This document shows, piece by piece, positions 7,802-20,370 of a stretch of 64,000 bases of DNA. The notes below the pieces were generated by a model. That model saw only the letters and a program-made list of their open reading frames with translations. It made no database searches and was not told the origin of the DNA. The stretch spans positions 682,001 through 746,000 of the forward strand of contig NZ_UWPB01000002.1 of the NCBI RefSeq assembly GCF_900604945.1. The letters run 5' to 3'. Both the position numbers and the translations under genes were made by a program. Every line of letters starts with the position of its first letter. Position 1 is the first letter of the stretch. The stretch is from Ruminococcus sp. Marseille-P6503 (GTDB taxonomy: Bacteria > Bacillota > Clostridia > Oscillospirales > Ruminococcaceae).

Positions 7802-7992
7802 TTTGAAGCCTCCTTGTTTATAGATAGTAGTATTTTGCGCTGCATAGTCAGTTTTATACATACTTTTGCTTGTAAAACGTAAAAATACAGAAAGTATTTG
7901 TATCGTTATGTACAAATTCAATAGTATAAGACGTATGTTTTGGCTTTTTGTTGAGCAAGAGTGACAAACCTGAAAAAATCGCAAAAAAGGTG

Positions 7993-8021
7993 TTGACAAT
8001 AATGCCGGGTTGTGATAAAAT
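7993..8021 (+). promoter_or_regulatory. rRNA operon promoter P1
   Basis: TTGACA at 7993-7998 and TAAAAT at 8016-8021 with a 17-bp spacer ending in TGA. It lies about 330 bp upstream of the mature 16S. Confidence 0.8.
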
Positions 8022-8090
8022 GAATAAGTCGCCGAAAGCGGCAGGAAGCAAACGGAGCGATGAATTAATATAAAGTTCACAGTTTTTCGC

Positions 8091-8119
8091 TTGACAACCT
8101 GCGCCGGAAGTGATATAAT
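8091..8119 (+). promoter_or_regulatory. rRNA operon promoter P2
   Basis: A full-consensus pair, TTGACA at 8091-8096 and TATAAT at 8114-8119, with a 17-bp spacer ending in TGA. Tandem P1-P2 arrangement about 98 bp apart is typical of rRNA operons. Confidence 0.9.
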
Positions 8120-8166
8120 AAACGAGCTGTCCCGAAAGCGAGAGCTAAGGGGGGATAGCGGTAAGG

Positions 8167-8189
8167 CATCTTGAAAATTGAATAACAAC
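8167..8189 (+). repeat. 5' arm of the pre-16S processing stem
   Basis: This 23-base segment is complementary to 9924-9946 beyond the 3' end of 16S with only one mismatch. The two arms would bring the ends of the 16S precursor together, giving the usual RNase III-type processing stalk. Confidence 0.8.
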
Positions 8190-8345
8190 GAAGACGAAGA
8201 AGAAACCCTTGGAGATTCCAGAAGAGAGAGAAAGTACTTGGAAGGAATTAAGAAGTCAAGTAGAAGACGAAAAAAACTACGACAGTCAGTGAGGAACTGA
8301 AACAGGAAGAGATATTAGATACAGGGATGTATATAATATACAACT

Positions 8346-9864
<1,519 letters not shown>

Positions 9865-9923
9865 AGTAAGGCTGAATAAAAAGCAGCAGACTCCGGTCAG
9901 ACAAGGGAAGAAACAGAAGCAGA

Positions 9924-9946
9924 GTTGTTATTCAATTTTGAAGATG
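9924..9946 (+). repeat. 3' arm of the pre-16S processing stem
   Basis: Reverse complement (one mismatch) of 8167-8189 in the 16S leader. Confidence 0.8.
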
Positions 9947-10007
9947 TCTGAAAAGGCATCTTAAAAAAGGAATAGAGCATAAGAACGGAACCTAAGCCCT
10001 TGGATCT

Positions 10008-10083
10008 GGGGGTGTAGCTCAGCTGGGAGAGCACCTGCCTTGCACGCAGGGGGTCAGGAGTTCGATCCTCCTCATCTCCACCA
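10008..10083 (+). tRNA. tRNA-Ala(TGC)
   Basis: A 76-base cloverleaf with acceptor GGGGGTG/CATCTCC, anticodon TGC in the loop of the CCTGC/GCAGG stem, T-arm GTTCGATCC and encoded CCA. It is in the 16S-23S spacer, as is usual. Confidence 0.97.
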
Positions 10084-10159
10084 ACAAGAGTTTAGGAGGA
10101 AGAACAACCGTAGCACACATGATGAAGCGTAGTCTTCACCGGAACTGAAAGGAAGTTTC

Positions 10160-10236
<77 letters not shown>

Positions 10237-10500
10237 GTTAATTGGAGAACAATTAACGAACAAAGAAAAATACCGGTTTCGCGAAAGCGAAATTGATGAA
10301 ATAATTCATCAAAGGGATTTTTCAAGCTCTTGCTGCGCAAGAGCTTTGGCAGCTTGAAAATTGAATAATGAAGAAAAGTAATGCAAATGAGGAAAAACGA
10401 CAAATTAATCGAAAGAGATTAAGAGTCGGGTAAATCAAGAGAGATCTTGAGAAACCTACAATTAGCGAAAAGCAAGAAGAGGAAAAGACATAATTCAAAT
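10237..10500 (+). other. tRNA-Ile to 23S spacer with three hairpins
   Basis: No gene. It contains short hairpins (TTTCGCGAAAGCGAAA near 10277, TTGATGAA/TTCATCAA near 10292-10310, and AAGCTCTTGC/GCAAGAGCTT at about 10324-10346) and the 5' arm of the 23S processing stem (10350-10370). Confidence 0.7.
10350..10370 (+). repeat. 5' arm of the pre-23S processing stem
   Basis: Twenty-one bases complementary to 13376-13396 with one mismatch. The core TTGAAAATTGAATA is the same as in the 16S stem arm at 8171. Confidence 0.8.
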
Positions 10501-13336
<2,836 letters not shown>

Positions 13337-13375
13337 TATTATGTCAATCCCTCCCCTCTGACGCCTTACTTTATC

Positions 13376-13396
13376 CATTATTCAATTTTGAAGCTG
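13376..13396 (+). repeat. 3' arm of the pre-23S processing stem
   Basis: Reverse complement (one mismatch) of 10350-10370 before the 23S. Confidence 0.8.
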
Positions 13397-13410
13397 TCAT
13401 GCTTCACTAT

Positions 13411-13527
13411 AGCCGGTGATGATTGAGATGAGGTCCCACCTGTTCCCTTGCCGAACACAGAAGTTAAGCTCATCTTCGCCAACGATACTTGGCTGGGTAC
13501 GGCCCGGTAAAATAGGTCTCGCCGGCT
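13411..13527 (+). rRNA. rrf: 5S ribosomal RNA
   Basis: About 117 bases. AGCCGG at 13411 pairs with CCGGCT ending at 13527 (helix I), and the conserved CCCACCTGTTCCCTTGCCGAACACAG region lies in the middle. Confidence 0.95.
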
Positions 13528-13532
13528 TATAT

Positions 13533-13608
13533 GCACCATTAGCTCAGATGGTAGAGCAACTGACTCTTAATCAGTGGGTCCTGGGTTCGAGTCCCCGATG
13601 GTGCACCA
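13533..13608 (+). tRNA. tRNA-Lys(CTT)
   Basis: A 76-base cloverleaf with acceptor GCACCAT/ATGGTGC, anticodon loop CTCTTAA (anticodon CTT), T-arm GTTCGAGTC and encoded CCA. It starts 5 bp after 5S. Confidence 0.95.
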
Positions 13609-13611
13609 TTT

Positions 13612-13686
13612 GGCCCGTTGGTCAAGCGGTTAAGACTCCGGCCTCTCACGCCGGCAACGGGAGTTCGATTCTCCCACGGGTCACCA
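13612..13686 (+). tRNA. tRNA-Glu(CTC)
   Basis: A 75-base cloverleaf with acceptor GGCCCGT/ACGGGTC, anticodon loop CTCTCAC (anticodon CTC), T-arm GTTCGATTC and encoded CCA. Three bases after tRNA-Lys. Confidence 0.95.
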
Positions 13687-13738
13687 TTTGGCGCTTTTTG
13701 CCTTGACCTTTTGGGCATCAAGCTTAAAATTTAGGAGG

Positions 13739-13769
13739 TCAAGCAAATGCTCTTTGCTTGATTCTTTTT
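13739..13769 (+). terminator. terminator-like hairpin between tRNA-Glu and tRNA-Met
   Basis: TCAAGCAAA at 13739-13747 pairs with TTTGCTTGA at 13753-13761, followed by TTCTTTTTG. It may end or attenuate the rRNA transcript, or act as a processing site, since two more tRNAs follow. Confidence 0.6.
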
Positions 13770-13777
13770 GTATTAGT

Positions 13778-13854
13778 GGGCCATTAGCTCAGTTGGTTAG
13801 AGCAACCGGCTCATAACCGGTCGGTCCTGGGTTCGAGTCCCCGATGGCCCACCA
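13778..13854 (+). tRNA. tRNA-Met(CAT), elongator
   Basis: A 77-base cloverleaf with acceptor GGGCCAT/ATGGCCC, anticodon loop CTCATAA (anticodon CAT), and encoded CCA. A fully paired first base pair marks it as non-initiator; a lysidine-modified tRNA-Ile2 cannot be excluded but the body resembles elongator tRNA-Met. Confidence 0.9.
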
Positions 13855-13863
13855 CTAATTTAT

Positions 13864-13939
13864 AGGGGTATAGCTCAGCTGGTAGAGCAGCGGTCTCCAA
13901 AACCGCGTGCCGAGGGTTCGATCCCTTCTGCCCCTGCCA
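13864..13939 (+). tRNA. tRNA-Trp(CCA)
   Basis: A 76-base cloverleaf with acceptor AGGGGTA/TGCCCCT, anticodon loop CTCCAAA (anticodon CCA), T-arm GTTCGATCC and encoded CCA after discriminator G. Confidence 0.95.
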
Positions 13940-13943
13940 CAGT

Positions 13944-13979
13944 AAACGCCGTAGATACGTTGTCTGCGGCGTTTTTGTG
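13944..13979 (+). terminator. terminator of the rRNA-tRNA operon
   Basis: AAACGCCGTAGA at 13944-13955 pairs with TCTGCGGCGTTT at 13963-13974 (one G-T), followed by further T residues. It starts 5 bp after tRNA-Trp. Confidence 0.85.
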
Positions 13980-14112
13980 ATTTAGGAGAAAAGCGGTAAT
14001 TTTCATGCTTGTGCACCTTTTGCGAGCTATAAAAAGAGTATTGGATTTTATGCTGCCAGAAGGCTTCGGGCTGTAAACAACTTGAAAATGCTGATTTGCG
14101 GAGGAAAAAGAA

Positions 14113-16536
14113 ATGAACTGCCGGACAAATATTGTTATAGACGGAGAAAATATGAATACTTCTGAAACCATGCGTTTTCGGGGCGCAGGAATGGTTTCGG
14201 GAAACAATTCCTCAAGGCTGCTGCTTGATTATAAGGCGGAAAAGCCCGACGCGTATTGGGAGCTTTTAGAGTATATTTTCGGCGAAAAGGGAGTCGGAAT
14301 CACGCATCTTAAGCTTGAAATGGGTTCCGATATCAACTCCTCATCGGGAACCGAGCCTGCCGTAAAAAGAACTGAGGACGAGCCTGCGGACGTTACAAGA
14401 GGAGCAGGTTATCAGCTTGCGGCAGACGCAAAAAAAATAAATCCGGATCTAACTCTCGATATGCTTTGGTGGAGCGAGCCGTTGTGGGTTTCACAATCCG
14501 AGGACGTTTATGCCACACGGTATAAATGGTATAAGGAGACCCTTGATACCGCGTATAAAGTCTACGGAATCAAATTTGATTATGTAAGCACGACCCAGAA
14601 CGAACGGGACGCCGATCTTGAATGGATAAAATATCTTTCAAGGACGCTGAAAGCCGAAAAGAACTCAGCCTATGATTTTTCGCAGATCAAGATCGTCGCT
14701 GGCGACGAGGTATGCACATGGGGAATCGCCGACCGTATGCTTGAGGACGAGGAGCTTTTAAACGCAATTGACGTTGTCGGAAGCCATTACACAAGCCGGT
14801 CCACCGCAAACGCGCAGAAGCTTGCTTACGAATACGGAAAGGAGCTTTGGTTTTCGGAGGGCAGCACGTCAATGGGCTATTCTCAGGGTACATACCGTTT
14901 CGACGTGGACGGCTCGGGACTTTCAGGCGTAAACGGAGCGCTTGATATTGCCAACAGGATTATTATGATGTACCCAAACGGCAGAATGACAATGTGCCAG
15001 TATCAGCCTGTAATCGCCGCTTATTATGACGGCGTAACCTACTGCCAGAAGCAGTTTATCCTTGCAAGCGACCCATGGAGCGGCTATTATATGCTGGACA
15101 GCGGATTTTTCATGTCGCTGCATTTTTCACAGTTTATGAAAAAGGGCTGGGCGTTTGTCGACGGCGCCTGCTATGCGGACGGAAAAGACGGCGGCGACGG
15201 TCACGCTATTGTCGATTCCGTTTACAGCTACGTTACTGCGGCGGATACCGAAACAGGCGACTACAGTACGGTTATTGCAAACACAACCTCGCAGCCTGTT
15301 ACCTATAATTTTACCGTATCAAATCTTGCCAAGGCCTCACAGACGGCGGAAGTATGGGAAACGAGAGGCCCGGACGGCGGCAGCTATGATGAAAATTACT
15401 TCAGGAAGATCAGTCAAATCACTCCGGAAGCGAAAGGCGGAGTCTGGGTTTACAGCGTTACCGTAAGGCCGAGCTCAATCGTTACTGTTTCCACATTAAG
15501 GCTTGAGGAAGCAGACTACCCATGTCCCGATGACAGCAGACGGACGATTCTCCCGCTACCCTATACCGACGATTTTGAATATGCGGATTATGATGAAAAT
15601 TATCTTTCTTCAAGAGGATACGCGCCCCGGTATACGACCGATCAGGGCGGTGCGTTTGAAGTGCGGAATATAGACGGAAACAATGTTTTAATGCAGATGA
15701 TCACTCCCGAAACCAAAGCAAAGGAATGGGGCTGGACTCCAGATCCCACAACTAATTTCGGCGACGACCGCTGGTTTGATTACAGCGTGTCCGCCGACGT
15801 AGTCTTTGCCCAAAGCGACAGACCCGATGAAAATTACACAGGCGTAGGAGTACGCTATAATTCAGGCTGCGCGGGACTGAGCGGATATTGGCTTCAGCTT
15901 TTTCAGAACGGCAAGTATCAGCTTTGGAAGAATAACTCCGTTCTTGAAAGCGGAGCGCTTGACAGCTTTGACCCGTCTGTATGGACCAGGATTAAAGTTG
16001 AAGCGGTTTGCAATACCGTTAAGTGCTATATAAACGGGGAAAGGGTTATAGACTATGCCGCCGAAAACGAGTCTGTTCAGAGCGCGGGACGCGCGGCGCT
16101 TTTCAGCTCGCTTAACAACAACTGTTTTGACAATATTTCCGTTGAGGAGGCAGACGGCGTGCAGGCTTACATCACACGCTACGATAATACAGACTCCTGC
16201 GTTAGCTACAGCGGCGAATGGAATCACACCACGGTAGGCAGCTTCAGAAGCTACAAAAGAACCTCCTCCGCGGGAAAAGAGGGCTGCTCCTTTACTGTTG
16301 ATTTTGAGGGCGGCGGCTTTGCGGTAACAGGAGATGTAAAGTCGGGTACGGTTATTTCTGTTGCCGTTGACGGCGAGGTTATCGAGTATAGTTACGCTGT
16401 TCCGCAAACGGAGTACAGGGAAATATCATATATGCTCAGAGGACTGGAAACGGGTGCGCATAAGGCTGAAATTACCGTAAAAGCCGGCGTCTTTAATCTT
16501 GACAGCGTTGAGATCTCAGGCGGCAGTAAAAAATAA
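14113..16536 (+). CDS. GH59 family glycosidase (galactocerebrosidase-like)
   Basis: An 807-residue enzyme resembling animal galactocerebrosidase (GALC, family GH59), which removes beta-galactose from glycolipids. Shared blocks are FRGAGMVSGNNSSRLLLDY, THLKLEMGSDINSSSGTEP, TLDMLWWSEPLWV, DPWSGYYMLDS and HFSQFMKKGWAFVDG. The TIM barrel holds a likely acid/base Glu164 (QNERD) and nucleophile Glu249 (WFSEGST). A GALC-like beta-sandwich/lectin region follows (about 455-680, starting PLPYTDDFEYADYDENY), then an extra C-terminal beta-sandwich module (about 690-805) that looks carbohydrate-binding. No signal peptide is present, so it should act in the cytoplasm. GGAGG lies eight bases before ATG 14113; ATG 14152 is a weaker alternative. 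It precedes a LacI regulator and sugar importer. The true substrate in this bacterium is unknown; a galactoside is the best inference. Confidence 0.85.
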   Translation: MNCRTNIVIDGENMNTSETMRFRGAGMVSGNNSSRLLLDYKAEKPDAYWELLEYIFGEKGVGITHLKLEMGSDINSSSGTEPAVKRTEDEPADVTRGAGYQLAADAKKINPDLTLDMLWWSEPLWVSQSEDVYATRYKWYKETLDTAYKVYGIKFDYVSTTQNERDADLEWIKYLSRTLKAEKNSAYDFSQIKIVAGDEVCTWGIADRMLEDEELLNAIDVVGSHYTSRSTANAQKLAYEYGKELWFSEGSTSMGYSQGTYRFDVDGSGLSGVNGALDIANRIIMMYPNGRMTMCQYQPVIAAYYDGVTYCQKQFILASDPWSGYYMLDSGFFMSLHFSQFMKKGWAFVDGACYADGKDGGDGHAIVDSVYSYVTAADTETGDYSTVIANTTSQPVTYNFTVSNLAKASQTAEVWETRGPDGGSYDENYFRKISQITPEAKGGVWVYSVTVRPSSIVTVSTLRLEEADYPCPDDSRRTILPLPYTDDFEYADYDENYLSSRGYAPRYTTDQGGAFEVRNIDGNNVLMQMITPETKAKEWGWTPDPTTNFGDDRWFDYSVSADVVFAQSDRPDENYTGVGVRYNSGCAGLSGYWLQLFQNGKYQLWKNNSVLESGALDSFDPSVWTRIKVEAVCNTVKCYINGERVIDYAAENESVQSAGRAALFSSLNNNCFDNISVEEADGVQAYITRYDNTDSCVSYSGEWNHTTVGSFRSYKRTSSAGKEGCSFTVDFEGGGFAVTGDVKSGTVISVAVDGEVIEYSYAVPQTEYREISYMLRGLETGAHKAEITVKAGVFNLDSVEISGGSKK

Positions 16537-16574
16537 GCCGGTAATTGCTGCTGCGTCTTTTTATTCAACGGCTA

Positions 16575-16604
16575 TTGACTTTGCGGTATAGTATGATGTA
16601 TAAT
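16575..16604 (+). promoter_or_regulatory. promoter for the LacI-type gene
   Basis: TTGACT at 16575-16580 and TATAAT at 16599-16604 with an 18-bp spacer, about 75 bp before the start codon. Confidence 0.65.
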
Positions 16605-16680
16605 TAAATAAGCATAAAATTTTGGCGAAAGAGGGTGAAGTTCATCTCCTGCGGGTCCGCCGCCGGTTTTGAACGCTGCA

Positions 16681-17682
16681 ATGAAAAAATCGGTTACGCT
16701 TATAGATATAGCTAAGGCGTGCAATACCAGCAACGTTACGGTTTCAAAAGCCTTGGCAGGAAAAAGCGGCGTAAGCAGGGAGCTTCGCGATAAGATAAAG
16801 AGAACCGCGGAGGAAATGGGCTATGTTCCGGCAAAGAGCAGCCTTGAAAGAAAAAAGGGAAATATCGGAGTTCTTATACCGGAAAAATTCATAAATCCCA
16901 ACGGTTCGTTTTACTGGGCGCTTTATAATTCTCTTGTTCAATGCCTGAAAAAAGAAAATCTTTACTGTATTCTTGAAAATCTTACTCAGTCTGACGAGGA
17001 TAACCTGGTAATGCCGAATCTGGTCAAGGACCGAAAGATATCCGGTCTGATCTCACTCGGACAGCTCAGCGGAGAATATGTTCGCAAGCTTTATGAAAGT
17101 ATGCCGTCAATGATGCTGCTTGATTATTATGTTCCTGAAATGAATATCGACGCCGTTATCACAAACGGATATAACGGAGGCTATAAGCTCGCCAGCTATC
17201 TTATAAAAATGGGTCACACCAAGATCGGATACATAGGAAGGCTGTTTGCAACCACCAGTATTACCGACCGTTATATGGGTTATCTTAAAGCCATGATTGA
17301 AAATGGCCTTTCTGTTAATGACAGCTGGATCGTTGACGACCGCGACAGACGCGATTTTATTGAAATGGATTTTCCCGAGGATATGCCGACTGCTTTCGTC
17401 TGCAACTGCGACGAGGCGGCTTTTAACGCTATTAAGCAGCTTAAAGCGATAGGCTATTCGGTGCCGGACGATATTTCCGTCGTAGGCTATGATAACTATC
17501 TTATTTCGGAGGTTTCAGATCCTACAATCACTACCGTGGACGTTGACGCCGAATATATGGCTCAGCTTGCCGTTCAGACTATGATAATCAGAATAGAGCA
17601 GCCGGATATACAGCCGAGGATCAGAAATATAGACGGCGAGCTTGTTATCAAGGATTCTGTCCGCAGGTTAAACAAAGACTGA
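16681..17682 (+). CDS. LacI family transcriptional regulator
   Basis: A 333-residue LacI/GalR repressor. It has an N-terminal helix-turn-helix VTLIDIAKACNTSNVTVSKALAGKSGVSRELRDKI, hinge helix region (EEMGYVPAKSSLERKKGNIGVLIPE), and a periplasmic-binding-protein-like sensor (YIGRLFATTSITDRYMGYLKAM, VPDDISVVGYDN, PTITTVDVD). I chose ATG 16681 because it gives the standard LacI N-terminus; the ribosome binding site is weak, and an in-frame TTG at 16669 is possible. It sits between the GH59 gene and the sugar ABC importer, so it most likely represses one or both until their substrate is present (inference). Confidence 0.92.
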   Translation: MKKSVTLIDIAKACNTSNVTVSKALAGKSGVSRELRDKIKRTAEEMGYVPAKSSLERKKGNIGVLIPEKFINPNGSFYWALYNSLVQCLKKENLYCILENLTQSDEDNLVMPNLVKDRKISGLISLGQLSGEYVRKLYESMPSMMLLDYYVPEMNIDAVITNGYNGGYKLASYLIKMGHTKIGYIGRLFATTSITDRYMGYLKAMIENGLSVNDSWIVDDRDRRDFIEMDFPEDMPTAFVCNCDEAAFNAIKQLKAIGYSVPDDISVVGYDNYLISEVSDPTITTVDVDAEYMAQLAVQTMIIRIEQPDIQPRIRNIDGELVIKDSVRRLNKD

Positions 17683-17715
17683 TTTTTTAGTTAATATTAA
17701 ATAATCAATAAATTT

Positions 17716-17755
17716 ATCCGCTTTCGGTAAAATATCGGAAGCGGATATTTATTTT
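17716..17755 (+). terminator. terminator after LacI gene
   Basis: ATCCGCTTTC at 17716-17725 pairs with GGAAGCGGAT at 17737-17746, followed by the T-rich ATTTATTTT. Confidence 0.7.
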
Positions 17756-17790
17756 GCAGTTTTTATTATGACAAGATGTAAACGTTGCCG

Positions 17791-17815
17791 TTTTTTGTGC
17801 ATTGTACACAAAAAA
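17791..17815. promoter_or_regulatory. perfect 9-bp inverted repeat upstream of the ABC importer
   Basis: TTTTTTGTG at 17791-17799 is the exact reverse complement of CACAAAAAA at 17807-17815 with a 7-bp centre. It lies 65 bp upstream of the promoter -35, so it could be a regulator binding site. A TGTAAACG half resembling a catabolite-responsive element lies just upstream (about 17777). Confidence 0.4.
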
Positions 17816-17880
17816 ATTGTCTGTTAACTATATTTGTTTACAAAAATTCTGATTAATATCGAATAATTTCACTAAAACCA

Positions 17881-17909
17881 TTGACTTAAATTATCTTAAA
17901 TGATATACT
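17881..17909 (+). promoter_or_regulatory. promoter of the sugar ABC importer operon
   Basis: TTGACT at 17881-17886 and TATACT at 17904-17909 with a 17-bp spacer ending in TGA, 70 bp before the lipoprotein gene. Confidence 0.75.
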
Positions 17910-17914
17910 TAACA

Positions 17915-17924
17915 TTAAGCTTAA
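17915..17924. promoter_or_regulatory. candidate LacI-type operator palindrome
   Basis: The perfect palindrome TTAAGCTTAA begins six bases after the -10 hexamer, at the expected transcription start. A second perfect palindrome, TTAATATTAA, lies at 17932-17941. Placement suits an operator, but the region is AT-rich and chance is possible. Confidence 0.35.
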
Positions 17925-17978
17925 ACTACAATTAATATTAAGCCGAAAATTAAGTGATAATATTATGGAGGTAAGTTT

Positions 17979-19298
17979 ATGAAAACAAAGAGAATTGCCG
18001 CTGCCGCTCTTGCGATGTCAATGGGAATTACAGCGATGCTTTCGGGCTGCGGCTCGGATGACGGCAGCAAAAAGGAGAACGGCGACGGAAAGGTCACTCT
18101 TGAGGTTCTTACCAACCGAACCGACAGGGTTGACGACGGAACTCTTGACAAGCTGACTGATGAGTTTGAGGAGGCAAATAACTGCGTTGTAGAATATGTA
18201 GGCTATACCGATTATTCCGGAGACGTAGCGACAAGAATGGGAACTGAAGATTACGGCGACGTTCTGATGATCCCTGACGAGGTAGAGATCAAGGACCTTT
18301 CAAACTTCTTCGAGCCGCTCGGTACATATGACGAGTTTAAGGATTCCTACCGCTGGGTAAATAAGAAAATGGATACCGACAAGAATGTTTACGGTCTTGC
18401 GTACGGCGGAACGGCGACAGGCGTGCTTTACAACAAGGCGGTATGGAACGCCGCGGGAATTACCGAAACGCCCAAGACTCCTGAGGAGTTCATCAGCGAT
18501 CTGAAGCTCATTGCGGAAAATACCGAGGCAATTCCTTATTATACAAACTACAAGGACGCAAGCTGGACGATAACCCAGTGGCAGAACCTTGTAATTTCAG
18601 CTTCCGGAAACCCGGGCTATGAAAACGACCTGCTTACCCAAAAGCTGGATCTGTTTGCCGAGGACGGCGGCTATTATCCTGTATATAAGCTTATGTACGA
18701 TATATTCTCCGATCCCGAGCTGATCGAGGAGGATCACATGACTACAGAATGGGAATCCTCCAAGGTATGGTTCGGCGAAGGAAAGATAGCCTCAATGGTA
18801 ATGGGCTCATGGGCTATCAGTCAGTTCCAGGAGAAGGCTGAAAACAAGGACGATATAGGCTATATGCCTGTTCCGGTGACAGCCGCTGACGGAAAACAGT
18901 ATGCTGAGACCGCCGCCGATTACTGTCTTGGCGTAAACAAGAATTCAGACAACAAGGAGCTTGCAAAGAAATATGTAGAATGGTTCGTAAAGGATTCAGG
19001 CTTTGCCGCCGCGGAGGGAATGATTCCTACTCCTGCAAATTCCGAGCTTCCCGACAACCTTTCTGAATTCAAGGATTGCGTGCTGTTTGAAAAGGACGCT
19101 TCGCCTGACGAGCTGCTTGGAAAATTCAACGAAATTGATACCGAGTCCGGCGTAGGCGTATGGCTGGGAGATACGGACAACTTTAAGATTAAGCTTGCCG
19201 AAGCGGCATTCGCAGGCAAGGGCGAGGACGAGTTCAAGGCAATCATTGAGGACGCCGACAAGAAGTGGGCGGAAGCCAGGGACAGCATTCTCGGATAA
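17979..19298 (+). CDS. sugar ABC transporter substrate-binding lipoprotein
   Basis: A 439-residue extracellular solute-binding protein of the CUT1/family 1 type. A signal peptide ends in the lipobox LSGC (Cys24), so it should be lipid-anchored outside the membrane. An acidic linker (SDDGSKKENGDGK) precedes the binding domain with typical stretches such as KLTDEFEEANNCVVEYV, GLAYGGTATGVLYNKAVWNAAGI..TPKTPEEF and GKIASMVMGSWAISQF. A GGAGG ribosome binding site precedes the ATG. It heads an operon with two permeases and lies downstream of the GH59/LacI pair. The cargo is most likely an oligosaccharide. Confidence 0.92.
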   Translation: MKTKRIAAAALAMSMGITAMLSGCGSDDGSKKENGDGKVTLEVLTNRTDRVDDGTLDKLTDEFEEANNCVVEYVGYTDYSGDVATRMGTEDYGDVLMIPDEVEIKDLSNFFEPLGTYDEFKDSYRWVNKKMDTDKNVYGLAYGGTATGVLYNKAVWNAAGITETPKTPEEFISDLKLIAENTEAIPYYTNYKDASWTITQWQNLVISASGNPGYENDLLTQKLDLFAEDGGYYPVYKLMYDIFSDPELIEEDHMTTEWESSKVWFGEGKIASMVMGSWAISQFQEKAENKDDIGYMPVPVTAADGKQYAETAADYCLGVNKNSDNKELAKKYVEWFVKDSGFAAAEGMIPTPANSELPDNLSEFKDCVLFEKDASPDELLGKFNEIDTESGVGVWLGDTDNFKIKLAEAAFAGKGEDEFKAIIEDADKKWAEARDSILG

Positions 19299-19401
19299 TA
19301 ACGCTTTATTTCAGGTGCAGGGGCGGAATGGTCCGCCGCTGCATTTTGAATGAAGGGCGAAAATTACAGCTTGCCGTAAATCGGCAAAAGGAGGCTCTGC
19401 G

Positions 19402-20370
19402 GTGACGAAAAAGAATAAAAGGTCAGGATTTATTAACTGGAGCAAATCTTATTCGGGACAGAAATTCTATACCTCGATACTGTTTCTTATAATTCCGGTA
19501 GGACTGCTGGTACTGTTTACGTTTATACCCGCCGCAAACATGATCGGATACAGCTTTCAGGAAAGAGATCAGTTCGGAGTCAATCCTGAATTTGTCGGTC
19601 TGAAAAACTATAAGACTATATTTACAAATCCTGATTATTTCATCACCTTTAAAAACAGTTTATACTATCTAGCGGGTTCTTTTATCCAGCAGGCGCTGGC
19701 TTTGCTGCTTGCTTCGATATTGTGTTCAAAAATCAGGGCGAAGGGCTTGTTCAAGGGAATTCTGTTTTTCCCTTATCTGATGAACGGAGTCGCGGTGTCG
19801 ATCATATTCCAGCGGTTTTTCCTCAAAGGACAGAAGGGGCTGAGCCCGGAGGGCACTTTGAACAGCGTGCTGGGACTTTTCGGACTTGATCCAGTAATGT
19901 GGCTTGATCCGGCGCGTCCGTGGCTTGCCAACTGCTGTCTGGTTTTCGTTTCGGTATGGAGATACATAGGCTTCGATATTATAATGTATATCGGAGCCAT
20001 CCAGTCGATAAACTCGGATCTGTATGAGGCTTCCGATCTTGACGGAGCAAATCCGTGGCAGAGATTCCGGTATATCGTTTTTCCGAGTATCAAGCCGATC
20101 ATTTCGCTGCAGCTTATACTGGCGGTCAAGGGAGCGATCTCAGTATTTGAAATTCCGTATATCATAACCTCCGGAAATTACGGAACCTCGACCTTTGTAA
20201 TAAAAACCATCGAAACAGCGTTCAAGAAAAAACAGGTAGGACTTGCTTCGGCAATGGCGGTAGTACTCCTTATTATAATTATAATCGTAACGCTGATCCA
20301 GAAATATTTCTTCCGTGAAAACGACGACCGTCCCGCGAAAGGAAAACAGCGTAAGGGGGCGAAGCGATAA
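19402..20370 (+). CDS. sugar ABC transporter permease (MalF/UgpA type)
   Basis: A 322-residue permease with six predicted transmembrane helices and the cytoplasmic EAA loop (YEASDLDGANPWQRFRYIVFPSIKP) that contacts the ATPase. GTG 19402 is the start: AAGGAGG is seven bases upstream and no ATG lies nearby in frame. It follows the binding lipoprotein by 103 bp and overlaps the next permease by one base. Confidence 0.92.
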   Translation: MTKKNKRSGFINWSKSYSGQKFYTSILFLIIPVGLLVLFTFIPAANMIGYSFQERDQFGVNPEFVGLKNYKTIFTNPDYFITFKNSLYYLAGSFIQQALALLLASILCSKIRAKGLFKGILFFPYLMNGVAVSIIFQRFFLKGQKGLSPEGTLNSVLGLFGLDPVMWLDPARPWLANCCLVFVSVWRYIGFDIIMYIGAIQSINSDLYEASDLDGANPWQRFRYIVFPSIKPIISLQLILAVKGAISVFEIPYIITSGNYGTSTFVIKTIETAFKKKQVGLASAMAVVLLIIIIIVTLIQKYFFRENDDRPAKGKQRKGAKR

